DNA of 64,000 bases from Gemmatimonadaceae bacterium. Its GTDB lineage: Bacteria > Latescibacterota > UBA2968 > UBA8231. The stretch spans positions 1-64,000 of the forward strand of contig JAPOZM010000103.1 in assembly GCA_026706075.1 (NCBI GenBank), read 5' to 3'. Each line of letters opens with the position of its first letter. The first letter of the stretch is position 1. Below the pieces are notes generated by a model, which saw only the letters and a program-made list of their open reading frames with translations, was not told the DNA's origin and did not search any database. Below are positions 45,267 through 55,106 of the stretch, in pieces. A program made the translations under genes and the position numbers.

Positions 45267-45737
45267 TCAGTCCCAGCGAAAGGCGCCCTTGTGCCAGCGC
45301 GCCCAGCGTTGAGGCGGATCCTCCACCTCGTCGCCCGGAGCCATGAATTCTCCGCCGAAGTCGGAGCGCTCCTGGTAGCCCTTCCACAGGTTGGGGAAGT
45401 CCGCTTCGAGCATCTCTTCCACGCGGGTGCGAATGCCCTCGGCATGGTAGGTGAGGAGGCGCGCCGACTCCCGGCGGCCGGACTCCTGGAGATGCTCCGC
45501 CATGGGGGTGCTTATCCACAGGACGAAGCGCACCTTGTTGCCCTCGGCGAGCTCGAGCCCGACGCGGTAGGCGGGATAGGAGACCTGCAGCCCGAGCACC
45601 TGAAGGCGCAGGCTGAGCCACTCCCTCTGGGTTACGGTCCTGGGCTCGTCCAGCTCGACATCGGCGAGCTCCGAGGCCGCCGGAAGGGCCCCGAAGAGAA
45701 GGCCGAGGGCGGCGGCAAAGCCTGATATCCGCCTCAT
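45267..45737 (-). CDS. Secreted hypothetical protein (156 aa)
   Basis: Not recognised. The N-terminus RRISGFAAALGLLFGALPAASE is a clear Sec signal peptide with cleavage expected after ALPAAS or nearby, so the protein is periplasmic. The mature part has a beta-type stretch (EWLSLRLQVLGLQVSYPAYR, KVRFVLWIST) and then a charged amphipathic helix (ARLLTYHAEGIRTRVEEMLE) and a Trp-rich C-terminus (RWARWHKGAFRWD). It follows the zinc-ribbon CBS gene by 32 bp and is last in the kor operon. Confidence 0.68.
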   Translation of the reverse strand: MRRISGFAAALGLLFGALPAASELADVELDEPRTVTQREWLSLRLQVLGLQVSYPAYRVGLELAEGNKVRFVLWISTPMAEHLQESGRRESARLLTYHAEGIRTRVEEMLEADFPNLWKGYQERSDFGGEFMAPGDEVEDPPQRWARWHKGAFRWD

Positions 45738-45769
45738 GGGCTGCTCCCCCTCGCCCCGGGGGGACATGC

Positions 45770-46312
45770 TCAGCGGTCGTCCCCGGGGCGCGTGAAGTTC
45801 TCTTCCATGAAGATGAGGATGTCCCGCAGGGAGATGAATCCCACGGGGCACCAGTCCTCGTCCACCAGCGGCACATGGCGGAAGCCGTGGACCGCCATCA
45901 TGTGGAGGGCGCGGCTGACCGGGTCGGAGGGCTTCAGCGCCGTCGGTCCGGGAGTCATCAGGCTCTCCACCGGAACCGCCTCCAGGTCCTCGATCAGTCC
46001 GGCCACGCGGTAGAGCACGTCGCGTTCGGTGAAGATCCCCACGAGCTCGCCGCCGGGGTTGGTGATCAGCACGCAGCCCACGTTGCGGCCCTTGAGCCGC
46101 GAGATCGCCTCTGCCAGGGAGGTGTGGCGCTCGACGCTCTCGGGAAGCCGGGGGTTGAGGCTCAGGAGCGGTTGCAGCAGGATCGAGGACTCCCCCTCCT
46201 CGACCTCCGCGGGGGCCACGAGGCTCTGGCCGCACTCCTCGCACGGGTCCGTCCCTGCCATGTTGGCGTGCCCACAGGCCGGGCACAAGGCGACTTGGGA
46301 GGCGGCCTCCAC
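45770..46312 (-). CDS. Zinc-ribbon plus paired CBS domain protein
   Basis: A 180-aa protein. Residues 10-27 form a zinc ribbon (CPACG and CEECG, four Cys). Two CBS motifs follow (LKGRNVGCVLITNPGGELVG with IFTERDVLYRVAG; MMAVHGFRHVPLVDEDWCPVG with ISLRDIL). CBS pairs bind adenosine nucleotides and act as energy sensors. GTG 46312 follows GGAG and lies 4 bp after the korB stop. Together with another CBS gene at the head of the operon, it may adjust the ferredoxin oxidoreductase to the adenylate state (inference). Confidence 0.85.
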   Translation of the reverse strand: MEAASQVALCPACGHANMAGTDPCEECGQSLVAPAEVEEGESSILLQPLLSLNPRLPESVERHTSLAEAISRLKGRNVGCVLITNPGGELVGIFTERDVLYRVAGLIEDLEAVPVESLMTPGPTALKPSDPVSRALHMMAVHGFRHVPLVDEDWCPVGFISLRDILIFMEENFTRPGDDR

Positions 46313-46316
46313 GGGG

Positions 46317-47333
<1,017 letters not shown>

Positions 47334-47354
47334 CTGCTGGCTCCGCCGGGTTCG

Positions 47355-49226
47355 TCAGTCGAGGATCGACCGGATCTTGTCGGAGATCTCACGGATCTTG
47401 AAGGGCTGCCCCTGAACCTTGTTGAGGCTCACCACCCGCACCGGGAACCGGGCCTGGAGCAGCATCGCCAGCTGCCCCATGTTGAGCTCGGGCACCAGCA
47501 CCTGACGGTAGCGGCCGATGACGTTGCCCAGGTTCCTCGGGAAAGGGTTCAGGTGTCGCAGGTGAAGGCTGGCCACGGACCGGCCCTGCTGCTGCATGTG
47601 CTCCGTCGCCGCCCGGATGGCCCCGAAGGTCCCGCCCCACCCGATGACCAGCAGGTCGCCCTGGTCAGGGCCGAAGACCTCCGCCTCGGGGATGGAGTCG
47701 GCGACGCGGGCCACCTTGTCGGCGCGGATGCGGACGATCTCCTCGTGGTCCTCGGGGTCGTAGGAGACGTTGCCGCTGCCGTCCTGCTTGCCGAGGCCCC
47801 CGATCCGGTGCTCCAGCCCCGGGGTCCCCGGCAGCACCCAGGGCCGGGCGAGGGTATGGGGATCGCGCATGTAGGGCTGGTATCCGTCGGGGTCGGTCCG
47901 ATGGGCGGCCTCGATGGGGGGGATGGAACCGACGTCGGGGATCCTCCAGGGCTCGGAGTTGTTGGCCAGGTAGCCGTCGGACAGGAGGAAGACCGGCGTC
48001 ATGTGGCGGACCGCGATCCTGCAGGCCTCGATAGTCAGGTCGAAGCAGTCGGCCGAAGTCGCCGCCGCCAGGACGGGCATCGGACTCTCGCCGTTGCGCC
48101 CGAAGAGCACCTCGAGCAGGTCCGCCTGCTCGGTCTTGGTGGGCAGACCCGTACTCGGGCCGCCGCGCTGCACGTTGACGATCACCATGGGCAGCTCCAG
48201 GACCACGGCGAGGTTGATCCCTTCGCTCTTCAGGGCGATGCCGGGGCCACTGGAGGCGGTGGCGGCCAGGGCTCCCCCGAAGGCGGCGCCGATGACCGAT
48301 CCGATGGCGGCGATCTCGTCCTCCGCCTGGAAGGTGCGCACGTCGAAGGACTTGAGGGCGGCCAGGCCCTCGAGGATCGGGCTCGCCGGGGTGATGGGGT
48401 AGCTGCCGTAGAACAGCGGCTTGTCCGCCTTGTGGGCCGCCGCCACGAGGCCGAGGACGACTGCCTCGTTGCCGGTGATCCGGCGGTAGGTCCCGGCCTC
48501 GACCTCGGTGCGGCTCGGCACCTGCATGCGCCCCGAGAAGGCCTCCGATGTCTCTCCGAAGGCGTATCCCGCCTTCAGGGCCCGGGTGTTGGCCTCCACC
48601 ACCTGTGGGCGCTTGGCGAACTTCTTCTCATAGAAGTTCAGCGTTGTTTCGAGGGGACGGTCGAAGAGCCAGAACGCCAGCCCCAAGGCAAAGGCGTTCT
48701 TGCACAGGTCCTTCTGCTGCGTCGTCATCCCCTCCACGTCCGCCAGCGCGTTGCGCGTCAGGGTGGTGAGAGGAACGCGATGCACCTCGTATCCGCGCAG
48801 GCTGTCGTCGTCGAGGGGTGAGGAGGCGTACCCCGCCTTGCGCAGGTTGTTGCGCGTGAAGGCGTCCTCGTTGACGATGATTACCCCTCCGGGCCGCAGA
48901 TCCTCGAGATTGGCCGTGATCGCCGCCGGGTTCATGGCCACCAGCACCTGGGGCTCGTCGCCGGCGGTGTAGATCTCGGTGGAGGAGAAGTTGACCTGGA
49001 ACCCGGACAGCCCGGGAATGGTCCCGGCCGGAGCCCGGATCTCGGCGGGAAAGTCCGGAAACGTCGATACGTCGTTGCCCAGGACGGCGGAGGTGTTGGT
49101 GAACTGGTCCCCGGTGAGCTGCATGCCGTCACCGGAGTCGCCCGAGAAGCGGATGACGACGGAATCGTGTCGGCGCGTGGTCGGGTCACGCACGGCGGAC
49201 GGCTCGGCGGCCGGCGTCTCGGCCAT
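47355..49226 (-). CDS. korA: 2-oxoglutarate:ferredoxin oxidoreductase, fused gamma-alpha subunit
   Basis: A 623-aa subunit. The N-terminal gamma domain carries IRFSGDSGDGMQLTGDQF; the alpha/pyrimidine domain begins near residue 225 (LFYGSYPITPASPILEGLA), with FQAEDEIAAIGSVIGAAFGG and TASSGPGIALKSEGINLAV for substrate and TPP contacts. A transketolase-C-like end (VLVPELNMGQLAMLLQARFP) closes the protein. ATG 49226 with GGAGGA 6 nt upstream is the start; TTG 49229 is less likely. It lies 56 bp after a CBS-domain gene. Confidence 0.95.
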   Translation of the reverse strand: MAETPAAEPSAVRDPTTRRHDSVVIRFSGDSGDGMQLTGDQFTNTSAVLGNDVSTFPDFPAEIRAPAGTIPGLSGFQVNFSSTEIYTAGDEPQVLVAMNPAAITANLEDLRPGGVIIVNEDAFTRNNLRKAGYASSPLDDDSLRGYEVHRVPLTTLTRNALADVEGMTTQQKDLCKNAFALGLAFWLFDRPLETTLNFYEKKFAKRPQVVEANTRALKAGYAFGETSEAFSGRMQVPSRTEVEAGTYRRITGNEAVVLGLVAAAHKADKPLFYGSYPITPASPILEGLAALKSFDVRTFQAEDEIAAIGSVIGAAFGGALAATASSGPGIALKSEGINLAVVLELPMVIVNVQRGGPSTGLPTKTEQADLLEVLFGRNGESPMPVLAAATSADCFDLTIEACRIAVRHMTPVFLLSDGYLANNSEPWRIPDVGSIPPIEAAHRTDPDGYQPYMRDPHTLARPWVLPGTPGLEHRIGGLGKQDGSGNVSYDPEDHEEIVRIRADKVARVADSIPEAEVFGPDQGDLLVIGWGGTFGAIRAATEHMQQQGRSVASLHLRHLNPFPRNLGNVIGRYRQVLVPELNMGQLAMLLQARFPVRVVSLNKVQGQPFKIREISDKIRSILD

Positions 49227-49282
49227 CAAAAGTCCTCCTGCTGGGCGGGGATGGTTCGCGGGCCTTGGGGAGCCACTGGTTG

Positions 49283-49753
49283 TCAGGCTCCCTCCCGGGT
49301 GCGCGGAATCAACTCCGGATCGGGAGGGAGGTTGTAGACCTCACGGGGAAAGTGATCGGTGAGGAAACGGATGATGCCGTGCTGGCTGAGATTTCCCACC
49401 ACGCGGCCATCGGCGTCGAGGACGGGTACGTTGCGGTAGTGTCCCGCGCGCATGAAGTGCAGGGCGTGCCCGGCGGTATCGTCGGGAGAGACCGTCTGCG
49501 GGTCGGGCGTCATGAGCTCGCGCACGGGGACATTCAGGCGGGCCGGGGCGTCGGCCACCTTCAGGAGGACGTCCCGTTCGGTGAAGATCCCTTCGAGACG
49601 ACCCTCGTCCCCCACGATGAGGGCCGCGCTGGCCCGGGCTTCGCGCATGGCGGCCAGGACTTCGGCAACCGCGGGATCCCCCGAAACCTGAACGGATCCG
49701 CTAAGATCGAGGTGGGAGATCCGCTCGTCGCGCAGGTCTTCGACCAGATTCAT
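49283..49753 (-). CDS. Paired CBS domain protein
   Basis: A 156-aa protein made almost entirely of one CBS pair: VAEVLAAMREARASAALIVG with GIFTERDVLLKVAD, and HALHFMRAGHYRNVPVLDAD with GNLSQHGIIRFLTDHFP. Such stand-alone pairs bind AMP, ADP or ATP. ATG 49753 stands 35 bp from the predicted transcript start. It heads the operon CBS-korA-korB-zinc-ribbon CBS-secreted protein, which makes an energy-state control of the kor complex plausible (inference). Confidence 0.88.
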   Translation of the reverse strand: MNLVEDLRDERISHLDLSGSVQVSGDPAVAEVLAAMREARASAALIVGDEGRLEGIFTERDVLLKVADAPARLNVPVRELMTPDPQTVSPDDTAGHALHFMRAGHYRNVPVLDADGRVVGNLSQHGIIRFLTDHFPREVYNLPPDPELIPRTREGA

Positions 49754-49794
49754 CAGTCCGAGGGGGGATCGGCGGGAAAACCAACAACCGCAAG

Positions 49795-49822
49795 AATGTA
49801 CGGCACCCCTCCCAAGCGTCAA
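49795..49822 (-). promoter_or_regulatory. Promoter of the CBS-kor operon
   Basis: Minus strand: TTGACG (49822-49817), a 16-bp spacer and TACATT (49800-49795). It overlaps the last codons of the UvrA-like gene by 4 bp and gives a leader of about 35 nt. Confidence 0.45.
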
Positions 49823-52005
49823 GGAGCCCCCGGGAGCCTTGCCACGGAGTCCGCCACGGTCTCCAGATCCCCCGAGGCATCGGCCACCAGGATGCTGACC
49901 CCCCGGGAGGCGATAGCCAGGAGGGCCTCGGCAATCCTCGCCGCCGTCTCCGGCCGGCAACCCGCCGAGGGACGATCGAGCAGGAGCAGCTCGTCCTGTC
50001 GCGCCCTCACCGTGTGGCTGGCGAGTCGGGCGAGCAGACGCTCTGCCTCTTCGAGCCCGTCGACCCCCTCTCCCAGCCGCCGACCGGCCAGACCGTTGCG
50101 TATCGCCGCCGCGAGGGGGTCGTGCACGCCGCGCTCCCTCCTGAAGTGGGCGGCGCCCTCCTCGACGGTCATGGCCAGGACCTCCGCCACGTTCACGCCT
50201 CGCCCGGTGACCTGAAGGACCTCTTCGCCGAAGCGACGGCCCTCGCAACGGGGGCAGGTGGCGGCGAAGTCCTCCATCACCTCCAGCCGGTGCCGCACTA
50301 CGCCGGCCCCCTCGCAGTGGGTACAGCGGCCTCCCGGCCGATGGAGGAGAAAGCTCCGGGGCTCAAGGCCGAGCTCCCTGGCCGCCGGCCCCCGGGCCAG
50401 CAGCCGCGCCAGGGGCCGCATGGCACCGAGCCGGTCCATGAGCACGGCCTGCTCCCCCGCCGGCGAGCGAGCCTCGGCGCCGATGTCGACGCAGCGCCGC
50501 ACCGCCGGCGCCCGAACCGGCCGCACCGGGACGCCCCGCCCGGGTGACAGGGCCCTGCCGATCAGGCGAAGGAGGGCGGTTTTTCCCGAGCCGGTGGGGC
50601 CGGCGAGCAGCGCCAGCCGGCCCAGAGGGATGCACAGCTCCGGCCCCGGCGGCACCGGACCGGGATCGCACCCGGAGGGCGCCTCCTCCACCACCAGTTC
50701 CAGTGCCCCATGGGCGGCGGGCGGGCGCGCGGATTTATGGACGGCCGCGGCCGGACCCGAGGGCTCGGGACCGATGTGGATCACCTCGTCGGCCCACTCG
50801 GCGGCGGATGGATGGCCTTCGACGACCACCACCGAGTTTCCGCGCTCCACGAGACGGCGTAGCCCGCAGGCCACCCTGTCGCGCGTCCACGGATCGACGG
50901 CGGAAGGCGGGGACAGCACCACGTGCAGGATGCCGCTCAGGCCATCGGCAAGGGCGGCGGCCAGACCCAGGAGCAGCTGCTCCCCGTGGGACAGGTCGGC
51001 CACGGGCCTGGCCAGGGGAAGCTCCTCCAGTCCGAGATCGACGGCCCCTGCAAGGGCTCGCAACAGGCGACCGGCCGGCTCGGGCCACCTCGGCTCCGCC
51101 TCCTCCGCCAGATCGGCCACCTGCCGGAGCCGCGCCTCCCGGGCCCAGTCGCCGAGGGGCCGGCCCTTCAGCTCGATGAGCTGGTGGCCGTCCTCCTCCG
51201 CGCCGATCACCCGCTCCCAGTCCGGCTCCTCGGACTCGGCGCCGCAGCGCCCGCAGGTCAGGCGCGTCCCCGTCCAGACCTCCAGGCCGTCCTCCTCGCC
51301 GACGAGCAGACTCGCGCCCCCGGCGAGGGCCCGGGCGTTGCGCACCGCCTCCCCCACGCGGGCCCGGGTCCGCGCCGCCCCGGGCGCGAGGCGATCGACG
51401 ACGACTTCGACGCCCTCCCCGGGGAGGGTTTGCTCGTCGACCTCATCGAGTCGGTGGAGACGGGTCCCGGTGCGCAGACGGCGGAACCCGGCGCGGGCCA
51501 GCTCGTCGATGACCCCCGGCCGGGATGCGGGGTCCTCCAACTCCACCGGCGCCACGAACCAGACCGTCTGGGCGGGGAAACACTCCTCCAGCAGGCCGGC
51601 GACCCCCTCTTCGTCCAGCGAGGCGCAGCGGCCTCCACAGCCGGTGCAGCGGATCTCCGAGAGGCCGCGGGCGAGCCTGGCGAGATCGCCGGGCAGGTGC
51701 AACTGCGTACCCACGGTCTGCTCGCCTGCCGGGGCGGGCAGGGCCTGGGCAGGCGGCAACCCCTCGATATCGTCGACCGCTGCGGCCCCCCCGACACCGC
51801 CGAGTCGGGCCCGCTCGAAGGGAGACATGGACAACAGGTAGCGACGACGACTCTCGGCCAGCAGAACCCGGTTGGCCAGGGCCTCCACGCCTGCCCCCAT
51901 GGCCCCCGAGAGACAGACGATCCGGCCCAGGGGGATCGTCACGTCCACCCCTGCCAGCGTGGCTTCGCGGACCCCGCGCAACCGAATCGACGAGTTCGGC
52001 GTCAT
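49819..52005 (-). CDS. Degenerate UvrA paralogue (ABC-type ATPase-like)
   Basis: A 728-aa protein co-linear with UvrA but about 200 residues shorter. UvrA-like stretches are the start IRLRGVREATLAGVDV, SRRRYLLSMSPFERARL, DDIEGLPPAQA, zinc Cys pairs at 120/123, 251/254 and 561/564/584/587, and NVAEVLAMTVEEGAAHF. ATPase residues are largely lost: Walker A1 reads SGAMGAGVEAL (Val40 for Lys), Walker B1 HVVLSPPS (no Asp-Glu), signature 2 is DGLEEAER, and Walker B2 LLLLDRPSAG (Arg for Glu). Only Walker A2 GPTGSGKT (469-476) is intact. It is likely a DNA- or protein-binding pseudo-excinuclease. True UvrA is not in the window. Confidence 0.82.
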   Translation of the reverse strand: MTPNSSIRLRGVREATLAGVDVTIPLGRIVCLSGAMGAGVEALANRVLLAESRRRYLLSMSPFERARLGGVGGAAAVDDIEGLPPAQALPAPAGEQTVGTQLHLPGDLARLARGLSEIRCTGCGGRCASLDEEGVAGLLEECFPAQTVWFVAPVELEDPASRPGVIDELARAGFRRLRTGTRLHRLDEVDEQTLPGEGVEVVVDRLAPGAARTRARVGEAVRNARALAGGASLLVGEEDGLEVWTGTRLTCGRCGAESEEPDWERVIGAEEDGHQLIELKGRPLGDWAREARLRQVADLAEEAEPRWPEPAGRLLRALAGAVDLGLEELPLARPVADLSHGEQLLLGLAAALADGLSGILHVVLSPPSAVDPWTRDRVACGLRRLVERGNSVVVVEGHPSAAEWADEVIHIGPEPSGPAAAVHKSARPPAAHGALELVVEEAPSGCDPGPVPPGPELCIPLGRLALLAGPTGSGKTALLRLIGRALSPGRGVPVRPVRAPAVRRCVDIGAEARSPAGEQAVLMDRLGAMRPLARLLARGPAARELGLEPRSFLLHRPGGRCTHCEGAGVVRHRLEVMEDFAATCPRCEGRRFGEEVLQVTGRGVNVAEVLAMTVEEGAAHFRRERGVHDPLAAAIRNGLAGRRLGEGVDGLEEAERLLARLASHTVRARQDELLLLDRPSAGCRPETAARIAEALLAIASRGVSILVADASGDLETVADSVARLPGAP

Positions 52006-52094
52006 GGGTGGAGGATGGCGCTCGGCCGCGGCCTGACCGATCGTTGGCGGTTGCTGACGGGCCGCCGACACCGCCTTCGGAGGGGATTCCGCCC

Positions 52095-52907
52095 ATGACA
52101 TACGCTGGTGCCCGCGCCGTGGCCGCACTGCTGCTCCTGGCCATCCCGGCCCGAGCCGATGTCGAGCCCTTTTCGCATGTCCTCCTGGACAGCCTGCTGG
52201 CGGACCGGGTCGACGACCGCGGCCGGGTCGACTATTCCGGCCTGGCCCGGAACCCTCACCGCCTCGACCGCTACCTCGCGGCTCTCGCCGCCTGCAGCCC
52301 GGAGAGCGGCCCGGAGCGTTTCCCCTCCGATGCAGACGCTCTCGCCTACTGGATCAACGCCTACAACGCCTTCGTGCTGCGGGGTGTCCTCGATTCCCTC
52401 CCCGTCGACAGCGTCGAGGAGGCCGAGGGCGGGCTCGAGGGGTTCTTCCGGGTCCGCCGGTTCGTCGCCGGCGGGGATTCCCTGAGCCTCGACGAGATCG
52501 AGCACTCCATCATCCGGCCGCGCTACCGGGATCCGCGCATCCACTTCGCCGTCAACTGCGCCGCCGTGAGCTGCCCCGCCCTGGATTCCCGGGCCTACGC
52601 CGCCGCGGATCTCGACGAGCACCTGGAACGCCAGACTCGTCGCTTCGCCCTCGATCCGGCGCACCTGAAGCTGGAAAACGGCCGTCTCCGCCTCTCGAGC
52701 ATCATGGACTGGTACGGAGCGGACTTCGTGGAGTGGTTCCCGCGCCATCGTCTGAAAGACCCGCCTTCGGACCCGACCCTCCTCGACTACCTGCTCCTCT
52801 ACCTGCCCCAGGAGCAGGCCCGGACCCTGCGTTCGGCCGGGGAGGTCGCCATCGACTTTGTGGAGTACGACTGGAAGCTGAACCGCCAGCCGCCGGGCGG
52901 GGGCTAG
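52095..52907 (+). CDS. DUF547-family secreted protein
   Basis: A 270-aa protein with a signal peptide (RAVAALLLLAIPARAD). The DUF547 core has ADALAYWINAYNAFVLRGVL, SLDEIEHSIIRPRYRDPRIH and HFAVNCAAVSCPALDSRAY, with conserved Asn, Cys and Pro residues resembling a papain-like cysteine site. The C-terminal IMDWYGADFVEWF and IDFVEYDWKLNR are typical. Function of the family is unknown; protease-like activity has been suggested. It is divergent from the UvrA-like gene and overlaps tail-to-tail by 4 bp with the next gene. Confidence 0.88.
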   Translation: MTYAGARAVAALLLLAIPARADVEPFSHVLLDSLLADRVDDRGRVDYSGLARNPHRLDRYLAALAACSPESGPERFPSDADALAYWINAYNAFVLRGVLDSLPVDSVEEAEGGLEGFFRVRRFVAGGDSLSLDEIEHSIIRPRYRDPRIHFAVNCAAVSCPALDSRAYAAADLDEHLERQTRRFALDPAHLKLENGRLRLSSIMDWYGADFVEWFPRHRLKDPPSDPTLLDYLLLYLPQEQARTLRSAGEVAIDFVEYDWKLNRQPPGGG

Positions 52908-53752
52908 TCGAAGAACGGGTTGTTCCGCCGTTCCTCTTCCACGGTGGTCGCCGGACCGTGCCCCGGGTACAGGATGGTCTCTGGCGGCAGCGACAGCAGC
53001 TCGCGGCGCACCGCCCGGCGCTGCCCGTCGTAGTCCACCCGCCTGCGGGTCCCGCCCAGAGACCCGGCGAAGAGGGCGTCGCCCACGAAGGCGGCCTGCT
53101 CGTGGACCAGCGACACGCCGCCGGGGGTGTGCCCCGGTGTGTGCGCCACGGTGAAGCTCTGCTCGCCGAGAGCGATGCGGCACCCCGGCTCCAGCCGCCC
53201 CTCGATCCTTGCCGCCAGGCCCCCGGTGAGGGCGAGGTCCTCAGCGCCGATGGCGGCGCCGGCGCCCGTGGCGCCGAGGACGAGGGATAGATCGCCCACG
53301 TGATCGGCGTGACCGTGGGTGAGCCAGACCTGCCCCACCCGCGCCCCCGATTCCGCCGCCGCCTCCAGCAGGCGGTCCCCCTGGAACCCGGGATCGACGA
53401 TGGCCGCCTCGCCCGTGCGGCGGCAGGTGACGACATAGCCGTTCATCAGGAAGTCGTCGCCGAGGATCAGCATCCTCACATCGAGGCCCTCCCCCGGCCC
53501 GCCCCAGGGATGGGCGGGAAAGTAGGCGGCCTCGGCGCTGACCCGCAGCTTGCCGGGGTGGAGGGAGAGGGTCCCGGCGAGTCCTTCCACGACTTCCCCG
53601 TCGGGAATCCACTCGTAGGCCTCGATGCGCTCCAGGTCCCCCGCGGCGATCCCCGCCCCCTCCGCCACCTCCTCCACCCTCCGCTCCTGGCCGCGCCGGG
53701 CCTTGCCGACGACATCGCCGAACTCGTCCTCCAGATGCGTGTACCCTGCCAT
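52904..53752 (-). CDS. HTH (XRE-like) and metallo-beta-lactamase-fold fusion
   Basis: A 282-aa protein. Residues 10-70 resemble an XRE helix-turn-helix (DVVGKARRGQERRVEEVAEG, then EVVEGLAGTLSLHPGKL). Residues 90-282 are a metallo-beta-lactamase hydrolase domain with the dinuclear zinc motif THGHADHVGD (His146, His148, Asp150, His151), AHTPGHTPGG (His208), GDALF (Asp225) and YPGHGP (His265), closest to glyoxalase-II-type thioesterases. The fusion suggests a DNA-binding or dimerising cap on a hydrolase. Cytoplasmic; substrate unknown. It is upstream of three envelope-type genes' opposite end and downstream of the 54387 lipoprotein gene by 2 bp. Confidence 0.8.
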   Translation of the reverse strand: MAGYTHLEDEFGDVVGKARRGQERRVEEVAEGAGIAAGDLERIEAYEWIPDGEVVEGLAGTLSLHPGKLRVSAEAAYFPAHPWGGPGEGLDVRMLILGDDFLMNGYVVTCRRTGEAAIVDPGFQGDRLLEAAAESGARVGQVWLTHGHADHVGDLSLVLGATGAGAAIGAEDLALTGGLAARIEGRLEPGCRIALGEQSFTVAHTPGHTPGGVSLVHEQAAFVGDALFAGSLGGTRRRVDYDGQRRAVRRELLSLPPETILYPGHGPATTVEEERRNNPFFD

Positions 53753-53754
53753 GG

Positions 53755-54387
53755 TCAGTTCCTCATGCTGCGCACCAGGCTGTCGAATCCCTCCTCGTGG
53801 GCCGACACGGCCCCGGCGGGCCCGGTGAACTTGAGATACCAGGTGGTGCCCCCGGCCCCCAGGATGGCGCCGAGCATGCGGTATCCCTCGCGAACCGGGG
53901 CATCGCCCATGCCCATGCCGTCACGGAAGGTGCCGCTCACGTCGACCATCGTCGCCCGCAGTCCGCCCTCGGTCTCCACGGTCCAGCTCCTGCCCCGGGC
54001 AGGGCTGCCGTCGGGCTGGCTGAACTGGCCGAACCAGCGCCGCACGTTGGCGTCGACGGTGCCCATGTTCCCCCTGAAGACCGCCAGAGTCGCCCCCTCG
54101 CCTCCTTCGGGGAAAGGAGCGGCGTATTCCGCGATTCGCATTGAACTGCTCGGCGGCACCCGCTGCCAGGACTCCGGGACCCGGATCGTCACCCCGCCGT
54201 CCAGGGTCTGGACCGGCGACTCTCCGGCCTCCGGAGAAGAGGCGGAGGGCATCTCCTCGAGGGGGGTCAGGTTCCTCTCCGCCAGGGCCTCGGCGGCCGG
54301 CTTGTCGCTGTAGTTCTGGCCGCAGGCGGCGGCCAGCCAGGCCGCCCACACGACGCGCTGCGTCAGCCCTCCTGGTCGCTTCTTCAT
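53755..54387 (-). CDS. Putative lipoprotein
   Basis: A 210-aa protein. From ATG 54387, which has GGAGG 6 nt upstream, the N-terminus is basic, then hydrophobic with a lipobox-like LAAACGQN, so it is expected to be lipid-anchored. The mature part has a low-complexity linker rich in Ala, Glu and Ser, then a compact beta-type domain (GVTIRVPESWQRVPPSSSMR, TLAVFRGNMGTVDANVRRW, TTWYLKFTGPAGAV). No family recognised with certainty; the tail recalls small stress- or transport-associated lipoproteins. An ATG at 54405 is possible but has no better Shine-Dalgarno. Confidence 0.68.
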   Translation of the reverse strand: MKKRPGGLTQRVVWAAWLAAACGQNYSDKPAAEALAERNLTPLEEMPSASSPEAGESPVQTLDGGVTIRVPESWQRVPPSSSMRIAEYAAPFPEGGEGATLAVFRGNMGTVDANVRRWFGQFSQPDGSPARGRSWTVETEGGLRATMVDVSGTFRDGMGMGDAPVREGYRMLGAILGAGGTTWYLKFTGPAGAVSAHEEGFDSLVRSMRN

Positions 54388-54442
54388 CTGAGCCTCCGTG
54401 TCCATCCCGTGCCGGGCGTGCCCTCGGTGCCCGCCGGCGCGG

Positions 54443-55075
54443 TCACATGCGGAACAGGATGCCCGCCGACAACTCTCCGTTGGTGACCCGGCCCTGCCGC
54501 TGCACGAGGGCGCCGGCGGCTTCCCCCGCCACCCTCTCTACTACGGCACCGGTAACGGAGAACACCTGGTACTGGCGAAGATCGAGGCGGATGTCGAGGC
54601 GGTCGTCGAGAGACCAGCGAGTCCCGACTCCGTACGAGAAGGCGTGGCTGGTCTCGATCTCCGAGAGTGACGCCAGCGTCTGCCGGTCGTCTTCGCTGGC
54701 AAGGGGACTCTCGAGATCTCCGGGCAGGATGGTGACCGCTCCGTACCCGGCGCTGAGGAAGGGCCGGATCGTCCCCGCCGGAAGGTTGAGGAAGAGCCGC
54801 CCTTCGTAGAAGATGGCCGTGGCCGACTCGCTGGTGCTGAAGAGACCCGTCGCCACCTTGCGGTCGGGGCGTGAGACCATCAGGGAGGTCTCACCGCCAA
54901 GGGTCCCGCTCGACCGCCCCCAGCGCAGACCGAATCCCGGGGCCGCCTCGAGGTTGGCCGCGTCGTCGAACTCGACGACAGCGATGAAGGCCCCCACGTC
55001 CGACTGCGAAGGGACGGCCGAACCGGCGCAACATGCCAGCGCCGCGGCGAGGAGACTCCTCCGACGACGGGTCAT
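54443..55075 (-). CDS. Outer-membrane beta-barrel-like protein (210 aa)
   Basis: Signal peptide (RRRRSLLAAALACCAGSAVPSQ) followed by a small beta-barrel pattern: GAFIAVVEFDDAANLEAAPG, GLRWGRSSGTLGGETSLMVS, SATAIFYEGRLFLNLP, IRPFLSAGYGAVTILPG, SYGVGTRWSLDDRLDIRLDL, and the end GELSAGILFRM. Typical of OmpW/OmpA-like small barrels, with no peptidoglycan domain. ATG 55075 follows GGGAGAG. Adjacent envelope genes are the 54387 lipoprotein downstream and an aldolase upstream, so the grouping may be incidental. Confidence 0.68.
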   Translation of the reverse strand: MTRRRRSLLAAALACCAGSAVPSQSDVGAFIAVVEFDDAANLEAAPGFGLRWGRSSGTLGGETSLMVSRPDRKVATGLFSTSESATAIFYEGRLFLNLPAGTIRPFLSAGYGAVTILPGDLESPLASEDDRQTLASLSEIETSHAFSYGVGTRWSLDDRLDIRLDLRQYQVFSVTGAVVERVAGEAAGALVQRQGRVTNGELSAGILFRM

Positions 55076-55106
55076 GACAGCTCTCCCCATGCTCGGGCAA
55101 GGGCCC

